Source: Alitabrizicola rongguiensis
Lineage (GTDB): Bacteria; Pseudomonadota; Alphaproteobacteria; Rhodobacterales; Rhodobacteraceae
Reading direction: 5' to 3'
Length of the DNA: 64,000 nt
NCBI RefSeq assembly: GCF_021491355.1
Contig: NZ_JAKENF010000001.1
Coordinates: 868,001-932,000, forward strand
Under the pieces are notes generated by a model. That model saw nothing but the letters and a program-made list of their open reading frames with translations. It was not told where the DNA came from and made no database searches. Below, piece by piece: positions 8,688-17,475 of this stretch. Every line of letters begins with the position of its first letter. The stretch's first letter is position 1. Both the position numbers and the translations under genes were made by a program.

Positions 8688-8955
8688 GGGCCAGGGTTAC
8701 CTACGATGGGCGGATTGAGACCGTTGCCTGGGGTCGGTCGACCAGCACGATCCTCCGCCTTCCACCCGAGACTTCCGAAGGCCTGACGGCCATGCCCGCC
8801 AAGAGGGTGGAAGGCGAGATCAACAAGCCTCCTGTGAACCTGAGCCGGACGCGGGCGCCTGCCGACTACGGCCTGCTCTACCAGATCGCATCCGCCCAGA
8901 CCGACGCGACCGAACCAAGCGGATCAAGGCCATGATCGAGGGGATTGCAGAATGA
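8684..8955 (+). pseudogene. Decayed DUF1905/OmdA (YdeI-like) protein gene
   Basis: The ATG overlaps the ispH stop (ATGA). The first ~57 codons read as a DUF1905 domain (ETVAWGRSTSTILRLPPE, then RVEGEINKPPVNL). The frame then jumps directly to YGLLYQIASAQTDAT, which looks like the end of the second (OmdA) domain; the DUF1905 C-terminus and most of OmdA are missing. After that, one missing base near 8919 shifts the frame, which stops at 8935. Restoring one base gives TKRIKAMIEGIAE and a stop at 8953-8955, which overlaps the next start as ATGA. The same-frame 83-codon remnant may still be translated. Domain naming is from recall of the family pattern. Confidence 0.72.
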
Positions 8956-9404
8956 ACAGGATTCCCGCCGCAGCGCTGCTCCTTGGGCTGGCGGGGCTGA
9001 TCCCTTTCCTGTGGGGTGCCGCCACGGAACTGGTTCCGGAGCTCGGCGATTGGGGGGCAGCCATGCTCGGGCCGCGCTTCGTCGGCCCCTATGTCTCGCT
9101 CGCCTATGGCACAGTGATCCTTGCCTTCATGTCGGGCGTCCTGTGGGGCTTCGCGACGAAAGCCGACGGGACTGAAGCAGCGCGGGGCTATGCGCTGTCG
9201 ACTATTCCGGCGCTCTGGGCCTTCTTCCTTGTCGGAGGAGGGCCGGTCTCGGCCGCGATCTTTCTCGCTGCCGGATTTCTCGCCCTGCTCGCGCTCGATT
9301 ATGCGTTCTGGGTGCAAGAGCTCGCCCCCCGCTGGTGGATGCGGCTGAGGGTGCTGTTGACCGCTGTGGTGCTCGCCTGCCTGGCCGTCCCGATCCTTGG
9401 CTGA
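8952..9404 (+). CDS. DUF3429 family membrane protein
   Basis: 150-residue protein made almost wholly of membrane helices (about five, from residue 5 to the C-terminus). The DUF3429 features are recognisable: LGLAGLIPF at the start, YGTVILAFMSGVLWGFA in the middle, and DYAFWVQELAPRWWMRLR before the last helix. Function is unknown. It starts within the ancestral stop region of the preceding pseudogene (ATGA if one base is restored). It therefore probably belongs to the ispH transcript. Confidence 0.82.
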   Translation: MNRIPAAALLLGLAGLIPFLWGAATELVPELGDWGAAMLGPRFVGPYVSLAYGTVILAFMSGVLWGFATKADGTEAARGYALSTIPALWAFFLVGGGPVSAAIFLAAGFLALLALDYAFWVQELAPRWWMRLRVLLTAVVLACLAVPILG

Positions 9405-9503
9405 AATGGACGCCGCCGCACGGGGCTGGGCGCGCCCGGGTTCTTGTGGAAGAGTGATGCCGCCCCCCGCGCGGTCGCAGACGAAACGGAAGAGACTGAC
9501 CTG

Positions 9504-9971
9504 ATGCCCGATCTTTACGCCTGGACCGATGGCGCCTGCTCCGGAAACCCCGGCCCGGGCGGCTGGGGGGTGCTGATGCGCGCCATTGACGGCGCGACCG
9601 TGGTCAAGGAGCGCGAGATGTCCGGCGGCGAAGCGTTGACCACGAACAACCGAATGGAGTTGATGGCCGCGATCGCCGCGCTCGAGACGCTGTCGCGGCC
9701 CTCTGCGATTACCATTGTGACCGACAGTGCCTATGTGAAGAACGGCGTGACCGAATGGATCGCGGCGTGGAAGCGCAAGGGTTGGCGCACTGCTGGCGGG
9801 CCACCGGTCAAGAACGTCGACCTGTGGCAGCGGCTGGACGCCGCGCGGGACCGGCATGACGTGACCTGGCGATGGATCAAGGGCCATGCCGGCCACGCAG
9901 AAAACGAACGGGCCGACGAACTGGCGCGGTCCGGAATGGCGCCTTACAAGGCGCAAAAGGCCGAGCCGTGA
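9504..9971 (+). CDS. rnhA: Ribonuclease HI
   Basis: Cleaves the RNA strand of RNA-DNA hybrids, for example R-loops and primers. At 155 residues it matches the family length. The full catalytic set is visible: Asp9 ([13 protein letters not shown]), Glu52 ([10 protein letters not shown]), Asp74 ([12 protein letters not shown]), His128 ([13 protein letters not shown]) and Asp138. The start at 9504 is the only one that gives the [11 protein letters not shown]-terminus. Its stop overlaps the next start as GTGA. Confidence 0.96.
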   Translation: MPDLYAWTDGACSGNPGPGGWGVLMRAIDGATVVKEREMSGGEALTTNNRMELMAAIAALETLSRPSAITIVTDSAYVKNGVTEWIAAWKRKGWRTAGGPPVKNVDLWQRLDAARDRHDVTWRWIKGHAGHAENERADELARSGMAPYKAQKAEP

Positions 9972-10648
9972 CTGCGCATGTCGCGGAAATCGCCCAGGCC
10001 GCCGTCGACGGCGGGGCACTGGATCGGGCGCTCGACTACGCATCGGTTGCGGTCTTTGGCCTCACCGGAGCGCTGGTGGCCAGCCGGTCACAGCTCGATA
10101 TCGTCGGTTTCATTTTCATCGCCTGCCTGACCGCGGTCGGCGGCGGCACGCTGCGCGACGTCATCCTTGATCGCGAGGTCTTCTGGATTGCCGATCCGAT
10201 GATGCTACTTGTGGCCTCGGCCGCGGCGGTCGTGGTGTTCTTCGCCGCACATCGGCTGGAAAGCCGCTACCGCGTCCTTCTATGGCTTGATGCCTTTGCG
10301 TTGGCTGTTGCTGTTCCGGCAGGGGTGGCGGCGGCGATGGGGCTGGGCCAGTCGTGGCCGATCGTGCTAGTCGCAGGTATGGTGACAGGCTGCATGGGCG
10401 GCCTGATGCGTGACGTGGTCTGCAACGAGGTGCCGCTCGTTCTGAAGCAGGGTGAGCTCTACGTCTCGGCCGCCTTTGCAGGAGCGGTCGCCGCGGTGGT
10501 TGCTTCGGCGCTGGGCCTCGGTCTGCAGGTGGCTCTCACTCTATGCGCTGCCGCGACGCTGATCCTGCGTTCTGGAAGTCTGTATCTCGGTTGGCGACTT
10601 CCCGTTTACAAGGCACGGCCGCCACGGCCCGATGCGCCCAAGCGCTGA
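9968..10648 (+). CDS. Trimeric intracellular cation (TRIC/UPF0126) channel family protein
   Basis: 226-residue membrane protein with about seven helices and the internal repeat typical of the TRIC/UPF0126 family. Each half carries a glycine-rich hinge followed by [19 protein letters not shown] in the first half, and [16 protein letters not shown] in the second. Prokaryotic TRIC proteins form potassium-permeable channels; the physiological role here is not known. The GTG start overlaps the rnhA stop (GTGA), so the two genes are coupled. Confidence 0.88.
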   Translation: MTAHVAEIAQAAVDGGALDRALDYASVAVFGLTGALVASRSQLDIVGFIFIACLTAVGGGTLRDVILDREVFWIADPMMLLVASAAAVVVFFAAHRLESRYRVLLWLDAFALAVAVPAGVAAAMGLGQSWPIVLVAGMVTGCMGGLMRDVVCNEVPLVLKQGELYVSAAFAGAVAAVVASALGLGLQVALTLCAAATLILRSGSLYLGWRLPVYKARPPRPDAPKR

Positions 10649-10746
10649 TCCCGGCTACCGGCAACGGCGACACATCTGGTCCGGAAGAGTGGCGATGATT
10701 GCAGAATCGCTTCCTCGTTGACGAACGCTGGTTTTATAAAGTGTGC

Positions 10747-11268
10747 ATGGGACGCCATAGAACCATTCCGGATGACGAAATCTATGCGGCTGTCAGGCGG
10801 CTGCTGGCCGAGGGCGGCGAAAAGGCCGTATCTTTTGCCACTGTCGCGCGCGTGACCGGCCTTGCAGCGCCGACGCTTGTGCAGCGCTACGGCTCTCGTG
10901 ACGGCATGGTGCAGACCGCTTTGCTTGCGGCCTGGGACGAGCTTGAGACGCGAACAGCGGAGGCGGATGCGACGTCGTCCCTGAGCGCCAAGGGAGCGGT
11001 GCAGTTTCTGAAGTTGCTTGCCGGGGATGATCCGGCATCGGTCGATCTTTCCTTGCTGGCCTCGGACCTTCGTGACCCGACGCTGCGCAAACGGGCTTCG
11101 GCTTGGCGCGAAACCGTTGAAGCCGCCCTGGCGGTGCGGCTGGGCGGCGGCGCAAAAGGCCACGAAATCGCGGCAATCCTGTTCGCCGCTTGGCAAGGCC
11201 AGACCCTGTGGCAAACCGCCGGCGGGCGGGGCTTCAAGCTTAAGGAAGCTCTGAAGCGCCTTGACTAG
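10747..11268 (+). CDS. TetR-like transcriptional regulator
   Basis: 173-residue protein. Its N-terminal helix-turn-helix is readable from DDEIYAAVRRLLAEGG through FATVARVTGLAAPTLVQRYGSRDGMV, the TetR-type recognition arrangement. The C-terminal ligand domain is divergent and the ligand cannot be guessed. The ATG at 10747 is preferred; GTG at 10741 and TTG at 10699 are possible earlier starts. A TATAAA lies just upstream. The stop shares the palindrome CTAG with the stop of the convergent GlsB-type gene. Confidence 0.78.
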   Translation: MGRHRTIPDDEIYAAVRRLLAEGGEKAVSFATVARVTGLAAPTLVQRYGSRDGMVQTALLAAWDELETRTAEADATSSLSAKGAVQFLKLLAGDDPASVDLSLLASDLRDPTLRKRASAWRETVEAALAVRLGGGAKGHEIAAILFAAWQGQTLWQTAGGRGFKLKEALKRLD

Positions 11269-11501
11269 CGCCTGACATAAGTCTGCCAGAGCCAGAGTAG
11301 CAGTACCGCTCCAAGCACCGCGCCGACCAGTCCCGCCATGGCCCCCGTCACCGTGACGAGAAAGCGCAGGACGAACCCGCCAATCAGCGCGCCAGCGATC
11401 CCGATCACGATGGTCGTCGGCACATCTGCCTGAACCTTCATGAATCGTGTGGCCAGAAATCCGGCGGCTGCACCGATAATCAGGAGCGAGATGATGGGCA
11501 T
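11265..11501 (-). CDS. GlsB/YeaQ/YmgE-family membrane protein
   Basis: 78-residue protein with three predicted helices and the glycine-rich pattern of this family: IISLLIIGAAAGFLATRFM, then IVIGIAGALIGGFVLRFL, then GAVLGAVLLLWLW. Members are often stress-associated, but the molecular role is not established. The start at 11501 is favoured over an upstream ATG because GGAG lies seven bases before it. It converges with the TetR-like gene, sharing the CTAG stop region. Confidence 0.82.
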   Translation of the reverse strand: MPIISLLIIGAAAGFLATRFMKVQADVPTTIVIGIAGALIGGFVLRFLVTVTGAMAGLVGAVLGAVLLLWLWQTYVRR

Positions 11502-11565
11502 GGGCGACTCCAATCCATATTGACGGAGTATCACGCGATCCGTTCGAAGGAGGAACCGCTAAACG

Positions 11566-12462
11566 TCAGTCGAGCTTGGCCGGAAGACGCAGTCCGCGCA
11601 GGAATTCCGCCGGTTCCATGGGGCGTTTGCCTTCGCGCTGCGCCAGTGTGATCTCGACCGCCCCGTCGCCGCAGGCAACGGTCATGTCGTGCAGCACCGC
11701 ACCCGGCTTGCCCTGCCCGGTCGCCAGCCTTGATCGGAGCAGCTTGACCCTTTCGCCTGCCACCTCACACCAGGCGCCCGGAAAGGGTGACAGGCCGCGG
11801 ATCTGCCGGTCAATCTCGGCGGCAGAGCGCGACCAGTCGATCCGCGCCTCCGCCTTGTCGATCTTGGCGGCGTAGGTGACGCCTTCCTTCGACTGTGGTT
11901 CGGGAACAAGGTCGGGCAAGCGTGCGAGGGCGGTCAGGATCAGCGCGGCCCCCATCGAAGACAAACGATCGTGCAAGTCAGCCGTAGTTTCCTCGGTCCC
12001 GATCGGCGTCGCCGCGCGCAGCAGCACCGGCCCGGTATCCAACCCTGCGTCCATCTGCATGATGCAGATTCCAGTCTCGGCATCCCCCGACAGGATTGCC
12101 CGATGAATCGGCGCAGCCCCGCGCCAGCGCGGCAAGAGCGAGGCGTGGATATTCAGACAGCCACGATGTGGCGCATCGAGGATCGGCTGTGGCAGGATCA
12201 GACCATAGGCCACTACGACCGCCACGTCTGGCTGCAGCGCAGCAAAGTCGTGCTGCGCCTCTTCGCTGCGCAGCGAAACCGGATAGCGGACGGGCAGGCC
12301 AAGGTCTTCGGCTGCGACCTGAACCGGGCTTGGACGATCTTTCTTGCCGCGCCCCGCGGGACGCGGCGGCTGGCAATACACGCAGAGAATCTCATGCTGC
12401 GCAGCAAGTGCCCGCAGCACCGGCACCGAAAAGTCCGGCGTGCCCATGAAGACGACCTTCAT
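11566..12462 (-). CDS. fmt: Methionyl-tRNA formyltransferase
   Basis: Formylates initiator Met-tRNA using 10-formyltetrahydrofolate. The 298 residues show the catalytic triad: Asn104 and His106 in [19 protein letters not shown], and Asp142 in MDAGLDTGP. The C-terminal tRNA-binding domain includes [10 protein letters not shown]. It is the third gene of a coupled operon, def-def2-fmt, with the start overlapping the def2 stop as ATGA. Its product's formyl group is later removed by deformylase, so the grouping is functionally coherent. Confidence 0.97.
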   Translation of the reverse strand: MKVVFMGTPDFSVPVLRALAAQHEILCVYCQPPRPAGRGKKDRPSPVQVAAEDLGLPVRYPVSLRSEEAQHDFAALQPDVAVVVAYGLILPQPILDAPHRGCLNIHASLLPRWRGAAPIHRAILSGDAETGICIMQMDAGLDTGPVLLRAATPIGTEETTADLHDRLSSMGAALILTALARLPDLVPEPQSKEGVTYAAKIDKAEARIDWSRSAAEIDRQIRGLSPFPGAWCEVAGERVKLLRSRLATGQGKPGAVLHDMTVACGDGAVEITLAQREGKRPMEPAEFLRGLRLPAKLD

Positions 12463-12962
12463 CCGCGCACTCGGAGTTTCTCTGCCTTGGTCAACAGCAT
12501 CTTCCGTTTCAGAGGTGAGAGGTGGTCGAAGTACATCTTGCCGTTCAGGTGGTCGATCTGGTGCTGCACGCTTGTCGCCCAGAGGTTCACGAAGTCTCGC
12601 TCCTCGACCTCGCCCGTCTCGTTCAGGAACCGGACCGTCACCGCCCGAGGACGCGAGATCACAGCCGAAACACCCGGCAGGTTGGGACTGGCCTCATCAT
12701 GCTCCCGCGGCTGAACCGATGCGTGCAGGATCTCGGGGTTCGCCAGCCGGATCGCCTGCCCGCGCGCATCGGAACAATCCACGACGGCCAGGCGCAGACC
12801 CACGCCGATCTGCGGCGCCGCAAGCCCGTAGCCCGGCATCGCATCCATCGTCTCGACCATGTCGTCCCAGATGGCACGGATCTCGTCTGACACCGCCCCG
12901 ACCGGGGCCGCAGGCGAGCGCAGGATGCTGTGCGGCCAAGGCACGAAACGGCGGACCGCCAT
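12459..12962 (-). CDS. Degenerate peptide deformylase paralogue, catalytic residues lost
   Basis: 167 residues with the overall deformylase fold. Motif 1 is intact apart from one position (GYGLAAPQ). Motif 2, normally EGCLS, reads EASPN, so the cysteine metal ligand aligns with Ser92. Motif 3, normally HExDH, reads HQIDH, so the catalytic glutamate is Gln135; His134 and His138 remain. With two essential residues changed, ordinary deformylase activity is not expected. The open reading frame is intact and lies inside an overlapping def-def2-fmt operon (TGATG with def, ATGA with fmt). That argues for a retained, perhaps regulatory or substrate-binding, role rather than decay. Confidence 0.88.
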   Translation of the reverse strand: MAVRRFVPWPHSILRSPAAPVGAVSDEIRAIWDDMVETMDAMPGYGLAAPQIGVGLRLAVVDCSDARGQAIRLANPEILHASVQPREHDEASPNLPGVSAVISRPRAVTVRFLNETGEVEERDFVNLWATSVQHQIDHLNGKMYFDHLSPLKRKMLLTKAEKLRVRG

Positions 12963-13480
12963 CAGCTGCGCGCCCGCTCGCGCTTCAGCTTTTCCATCTT
13001 GCGCGTGATCATCTGGCGCTTCAGCGGACCAAGATAATCGATGAACAGCTTGCCATCGAGATGGTCGATCTCGTGTTGAACGCAGGTGGCCCAGAGCCCG
13101 GCGAATTGCTCTTCCTGCTCGCTGCCGTCCAAAGCCGTCCAGCGCACCCGCACCTCGGCCGGGCGCTCGACCTCGGCATATTGCTCGGGGATCGACAGAC
13201 AGCCTTCCTCATAGGTGCTCAGGTCTTCCGACGACCAGATGATCTGCGGGTTAAACAGGACCAGCGGCCGCGGCGCCGCCTCGGGGTCCTTGACACAATC
13301 CATCACGATCAGGCGCTTCGTGACACCGACTTGCGGCGCCGCCAGGCCCACGCCCGGCGCGTCATACATGGTCTCGAGCATATCCTCGGCCAGCTTGCCA
13401 AGCTCCGGCGTTATCTCAGCGACGGGCTCGCAGACCTTCTTGAGGCGAGGATCGGGATGGATCAGGATAGGGCGTATCAT
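12962..13480 (-). CDS. def: Peptide deformylase
   Basis: Metalloenzyme that removes the formyl group from nascent protein N-termini. All three motifs are canonical in this 172-residue protein: GVGLAAPQ (43-50), EGCLS with ligand Cys94, and HEIDH with His136, Glu137 and His140. It opens the def-def2-fmt operon and is most likely the sole active deformylase of the pair. The 269-base spacer upstream, shared with the divergent patB-like gene, should carry its promoter, but I could not pick a convincing one. Confidence 0.97.
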   Translation of the reverse strand: MIRPILIHPDPRLKKVCEPVAEITPELGKLAEDMLETMYDAPGVGLAAPQVGVTKRLIVMDCVKDPEAAPRPLVLFNPQIIWSSEDLSTYEEGCLSIPEQYAEVERPAEVRVRWTALDGSEQEEQFAGLWATCVQHEIDHLDGKLFIDYLGPLKRQMITRKMEKLKRERARS

Positions 13481-13749
13481 GCGCCCGATTTAAGGGATGG
13501 CCGGTTTTCAGGCAATGGGCCAGGCATGCGGGGGACTGGCGCTTTCTATCGATCTGGGACAGGGTTCCGGCAGTGGCCAGACGCAGCCGGGACAAGAGTG
13601 GAAGGCAGGTTTGATTTCCCCGATCATTCCGGGATTTTTTCCCGATTTTTGCCGATCATTTGGATCAATCTTCCGGAATCGGCTCACCTCGTGGTAGGAC
13701 GGCCCGAATTGACCTCACCAGCACCGAACCGACCCCTCCGGAGCCTGCA

Positions 13750-14922
13750 ATGAACTTTGACGAACTGATTAACCGCCGTGGAACCCATTGCAGCAAGTGG
13801 GACCAGATGGAACCGACCTTTGGCGTTCCCGCGGACAAGGGTTTGGCGATGTGGGTTGCCGACATGGATTTCCGTCCGCCGCAATCGGTTCAGCGCGCGG
13901 TCGAGGCGATGGCCGCTCATGGCGTCTACGGCTATTTCGGCGACGATCGCGCGTATCTGGACGCGATCCAGTGGTGGATGCAGACCCGCCACGGCTGGAC
14001 GGTGGAGCGCGGGGCGATCTTCACCACCCATGGCCTGGTCAACGGCTTCGGCATGTGCATCGAGGCCTATTCTGCGCCCGGCGACGGCATTGTGCTGATG
14101 ACGCCGGTATACCACGCCTTCGCCCGCATCATACGCGCCTCGGGCCGTCAGGTGGTCGAATGCCCGCTCAAGGTGGTCGAAGGTCGGCACGAGATGGACT
14201 TCGAAGCCTGGGATGCACAGATGACCGGGCGCGAAAGGATTCTGGTCCTCTGCTCGCCCCACAACCCCGGGGGGCGTGTGTGGACGGCAGCCGAACTGAA
14301 GGCCACGGCCGACTTCTGCCGTCGCCACGACCTGATCCTTATCTCGGACGAGATCCATCATGACCTCGTCTATCCCGGCAACAAGCACGTCGCGATGCCC
14401 CTTGCCGCGCCAGAGATTGCGGACCGTCTGGTGATGATGACGGCGACGACCAAGACCTTCAACATCGCCGGCGCTCACACGGGCAACGTGATCATTGCGG
14501 ACCCAGCGCTGCGGGCGAAGTTTGCGGCGCGCGTCATGGCACTCGGCATCTCGCCCAATGCCTTCGGCATGCACATGGCTACCGCCGCCTACAGCCCCGA
14601 CGGGGCGGGCTGGGTCGATGCGTTGATGGCCTACCTCGATGGCAACCGGGCTGTATTCGACGCCGGCGTCAACGCTATTCCCGGCGTGCGGTCAATGCGG
14701 CTCGAAGCGACTTACCTCGCGTGGGTCGATTTCTCTCGAACCGGCATGACTGCCGACGAATTTACGGCACGGGTCGAGAAGGCTGCTCTGATCGCCGCGA
14801 ACCATGGCGCAACCTTCGGCAAGGGGGGCGAGACTTTTCTGCGCTTCAATATCGCCACGCCGCGGGCACGGGTGACCGAGGCGGTCGGGCGACTCCAGGA
14901 GGCGTTCGCCGACCTGCAGTAG
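13750..14922 (+). CDS. PatB/MalY-type PLP-dependent C-S lyase
   Basis: 390-residue fold-type I aminotransferase-like enzyme. The PatB/MalY subgroup is recognisable from the N-terminal WVADMDF, the PLP-handling SPHNPGGRVW, the aspartate in LILISDEIHHDLVYPG (Asp200), and the lysine of TATTKTFNIAG (Lys235). Such enzymes cleave cystathionine or cysteine conjugates (cystathionine beta-lyase activity). Whether this one serves methionine synthesis or cysteine-conjugate breakdown cannot be told. GGAG lies eight bases upstream of the chosen ATG. It ends three bases from the convergent gene. Confidence 0.88.
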   Translation: MNFDELINRRGTHCSKWDQMEPTFGVPADKGLAMWVADMDFRPPQSVQRAVEAMAAHGVYGYFGDDRAYLDAIQWWMQTRHGWTVERGAIFTTHGLVNGFGMCIEAYSAPGDGIVLMTPVYHAFARIIRASGRQVVECPLKVVEGRHEMDFEAWDAQMTGRERILVLCSPHNPGGRVWTAAELKATADFCRRHDLILISDEIHHDLVYPGNKHVAMPLAAPEIADRLVMMTATTKTFNIAGAHTGNVIIADPALRAKFAARVMALGISPNAFGMHMATAAYSPDGAGWVDALMAYLDGNRAVFDAGVNAIPGVRSMRLEATYLAWVDFSRTGMTADEFTARVEKAALIAANHGATFGKGGETFLRFNIATPRARVTEAVGRLQEAFADLQ

Positions 14923-14925
14923 ACC

Positions 14926-15276
14926 TCAGTTCTTGGGCAGGTAGCCGACAGGCGCATTCTCGTCCCGCCAGAAATCAAGGGCGGGGCCGGAACTGACCGG
15001 CGTCGCACGCTTGAACTCGCAGACAAGCTCGCCGTTGTCTTCGACCGAGGCGACGATCAGGCACTGGAAGATGTGGTTGGCGCCGTCATAGACATCGACA
15101 AGACCGCGCAGCCGAGGCGAGCGAGCGGCATCAAGCGAGAACCCTGAGTCCCAAAACCGAAGGATGGGAAAGACCGCCTCACCGAGTTGAACGCGCAGAC
15201 GGCTCTTGCGGCTGCGGTCGCGTCGCTGCGCCGCTTCAAGGCCTTCGAGAACTTCCCTTGAAAAGAAACCAAGCAT
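14926..15276 (-). CDS. Conserved hypothetical protein
   Basis: 116-residue soluble protein without signal peptide or membrane helix. It starts MLGFFSREVLEGLEAAQRRD, followed by a basic RSRKSRLRV stretch and a likely beta-barrel segment with LRGLVDVYDGANHIFQCLIVAS and a C-terminal CEFKR. The strand pattern is faintly PilZ-like, but the PilZ RxxxR and DxSxxG motifs are not clear, so I do not assign it. GAGGAA lies eight bases before the ATG at 15276. The upstream region is AT-rich. Confidence 0.65.
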   Translation of the reverse strand: MLGFFSREVLEGLEAAQRRDRSRKSRLRVQLGEAVFPILRFWDSGFSLDAARSPRLRGLVDVYDGANHIFQCLIVASVEDNGELVCEFKRATPVSSGPALDFWRDENAPVGYLPKN

Positions 15277-15485
15277 TTTCAATTCCTCGATCCATTTAAT
15301 TCTCGATCTGCAACGTGAAGTTTTCAAGTCATTCCCGGATCTTTCGAAAGGATTGCTCCAAACTGAAGAAAAAGCAGCACGGTATTTTTGAAACAATCTG
15401 TGCGCCGATGCAGTTATCCTGCGCGCCCATCGGCCTGTTGCACGGAACATCCGAAGCATAATTGATCCCCTGAAAGGGGACTGTG

Positions 15486-16457
15486 ATGGGACAGCTCGTA
15501 AGCGGCCGGTGGGATCCGGCGTGGTATGACACGAAATCAAGCGGCGGCGCGTTTCAGCGCTCGGTCGCGAGTTTTCGCAATTGGATCACCGCAGACGGCA
15601 GCGCCGGACCAACCGGCGAAGCCGGGTTCCGTGTGGAGTCGGGGCGCTATCACCTCTACGTCTCCTATGCTTGCCCCTGGGCGCATCGCACGCTGATCTT
15701 CCGCGAAATGAAGGGGCTTTCGCCGCATATCGACGTATCCGTCGTGCATCCGGATATGCTTGCGGACGGCTGGACCTTCAGCACCGATTTTCCAGGCACG
15801 ACCGGCGACGGGCTGTTCGGCCTGCCCTTCCTGAGGGATCTTTACATCAAGGCAGTCCCGGGGATTTCGGGCCGGGTGACCGTACCGGTCTTGTGGGACA
15901 AGGAACGGAACACGATTGTCTCGAACGAAAGTTCGGAAATCATCCGGATGTTCAACTCGGCCTTCAACGGGATAACAGGCAACGCCAGCGACGACTGCCC
16001 TGCGGATTTGCTCGACCGGATCGACCGCATGAATGCCGTTGTCTATGACAGGGTCAACAACGGTGTCTACAAGGCCGGCTTTGCCACGACGCAGGCCGCC
16101 TATGACGCTGCGGTCCATCCGTTGTTTGAAACGCTCGACAATCTGGAAGAAATCCTGTCGCGGCAAAAGTGGTTGCTGGGCGACCGCCGGACAGAGGCGG
16201 ACTGGCGGTTGTTCACCACGCTGGTGCGGTTCGACTCGGTCTATCACCTGCACTTTAAGTGCAATCGCAAGCGTCTGATCGACTACCCGAACCTCTGGGC
16301 CTACACCCGCTCGCTCTATCAGGTGCAGGGCGTGGCCGCGACCGTGAAGCTCGACCATATCGTGCGACACTACCACTACAGCCACGACACGATTAACCCA
16401 AACCGGATCATCCCGATCAATCCGGTTCTCGACTTCGCGGCCCCGCACGGCCGCTGA
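15486..16457 (+). CDS. Xi-class glutathione S-transferase (glutathionyl-hydroquinone reductase)
   Basis: Reduces glutathionyl-hydroquinones using GSH. The 323-residue length and layout match the ECM4/YqjG group: an N-terminal extension with a DGSAGPTGEAGFRVE segment, the thioredoxin-like active site SYACPWAHR with catalytic Cys63, FGLPFLRDLY, VPVLWD followed by SNESSEIIRMFN, and the all-helical C-terminal domain ending in INPNRIIPINP. An AAGGGG ribosome site supports the ATG at 15486; a GTG one codon earlier is also possible. The gene stands alone between spacers. Confidence 0.93.
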   Translation: MGQLVSGRWDPAWYDTKSSGGAFQRSVASFRNWITADGSAGPTGEAGFRVESGRYHLYVSYACPWAHRTLIFREMKGLSPHIDVSVVHPDMLADGWTFSTDFPGTTGDGLFGLPFLRDLYIKAVPGISGRVTVPVLWDKERNTIVSNESSEIIRMFNSAFNGITGNASDDCPADLLDRIDRMNAVVYDRVNNGVYKAGFATTQAAYDAAVHPLFETLDNLEEILSRQKWLLGDRRTEADWRLFTTLVRFDSVYHLHFKCNRKRLIDYPNLWAYTRSLYQVQGVAATVKLDHIVRHYHYSHDTINPNRIIPINPVLDFAAPHGR

Positions 16458-16512
16458 GCCTGGCCTTGCGCCTCTGTCGGATTTCCGCTTTGTCGGGGGC
16501 CGGAGAGTGGGA

Positions 16513-17475
16513 ATGAACAGGCTGATGGCGGAACAAGTCGATCACGGCGGCGGCATAGACGCGGCGCGCGCGCGCTTCGGCGGTGCGCGCGAGGATTGGA
16601 TCGACCTGTCGACCGGCATCAACCCGCTACCCTATCCGCTGCCCGATCTTCCCGGCACCGCATGGACAACGCTGCCTGATGACGATGCGCACTCCGCGCT
16701 CATGGAAGCGGCGCGGACATTCTGGAACGTTCCGGATCAAGCTGCAATCCTTGCCGCGCCCGGCACCTCGGCCCTGATTGCTCGGATTCCATCGCTTTTG
16801 CCCGCAGAGCGGGTCTTCATCCCCGGGCCGACCTACAACGAACATGCCCGCGCCTTCCGCGCAGCGGGCTGGGTGGTCTCGGAGGACGACGACGCCGAGG
16901 CGCTGGTCGCCGTCCATCCGAACAATCCCGATGGGCGGCTTTGGCGCAATGTGGACGCCCGCCCGCTGACCGTGATAGACGAAAGCTTTGCCGACACCGC
17001 GCCGGATCAGTCGTTGATCGGGCTGACAACGCGCCCCGGTACGCTGATCCTCAAGGGGTTGGGCAAGTTCTGGGGTCTTGCCGGACTACGACTTGGCTTT
17101 GTCATCGGCGATCCGAGCATGATCGCGCATCTTTCCACGATGCTCGGGCCCTGGCCCGTCTCCGGCCCCGCCCTGGCCATCGGCGCCGCCGCGCTGACTG
17201 ACGCCGCCTGGGCCAGCGCCACGCGCACGCGCCTCGCCCGGGACTGCGCCCGCCTTGATGCAATGATGACCGGCGCGGGGGCGACTCTCGTCGGCGGCAC
17301 GGCCCTGTTCCGACTGTTCGACACTCCCGACGCTACACGTTGGCAGGAGTCGCTGGCACGACATCGCATTTGGACCCGCGTCTTTCCCTACAGTCACCGC
17401 TGGATGCGTCTTGGCCTGCCGGACAGAGCGGATCATTGGCAGCGGCTGACCATTGCGCTGGAGGACATGAAATGA
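16513..17475 (+). CDS. cobC: Threonine-phosphate decarboxylase (cobalamin synthesis)
   Basis: PLP enzyme that makes (R)-1-amino-2-propanol phosphate for the cobinamide side chain. The 320-residue protein fits alphaproteobacterial Cob[42 protein letters not shown], the VIDESFADT aspartate region, and the lysine-bearing [21 protein letters not shown] seven bases upstream supports the ATG at 16513. Its stop overlaps the cobD start as ATGA, so the two successive activities are coupled. No cobalamin riboswitch was seen upstream. Confidence 0.93.
   Translation: MNRLMAEQVDHGGGIDAARARFGGAREDWIDLSTGINPLPYPLPDLPGTAWTTLPDDDAHSALMEAARTFWNVPDQAAILAAPGTSALIARIPSLLPAERVFIPGPTYNEHARAFRAAGWVVSEDDDAEALVAVHPNNPDGRLWRNVDARPLTVIDESFADTAPDQSLIGLTTRPGTLILKGLGKFWGLAGLRLGFVIGDPSMIAHLSTMLGPWPVSGPALAIGAAALTDAAWASATRTRLARDCARLDAMMTGAGATLVGGTALFRLFDTPDATRWQESLARHRIWTRVFPYSHRWMRLGLPDRADHWQRLTIALEDMK

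Noticed and set aside
12344-13753. 469-codon plus-strand frame opposite def and fmt
   Set aside because: Overlaps three coupled genes with intact motifs; arginine/proline-rich shadow.
16458-16512. Possible cobalamin riboswitch before cobC
   Set aside because: The 55-base spacer is too short and no B12-box sequence is visible.
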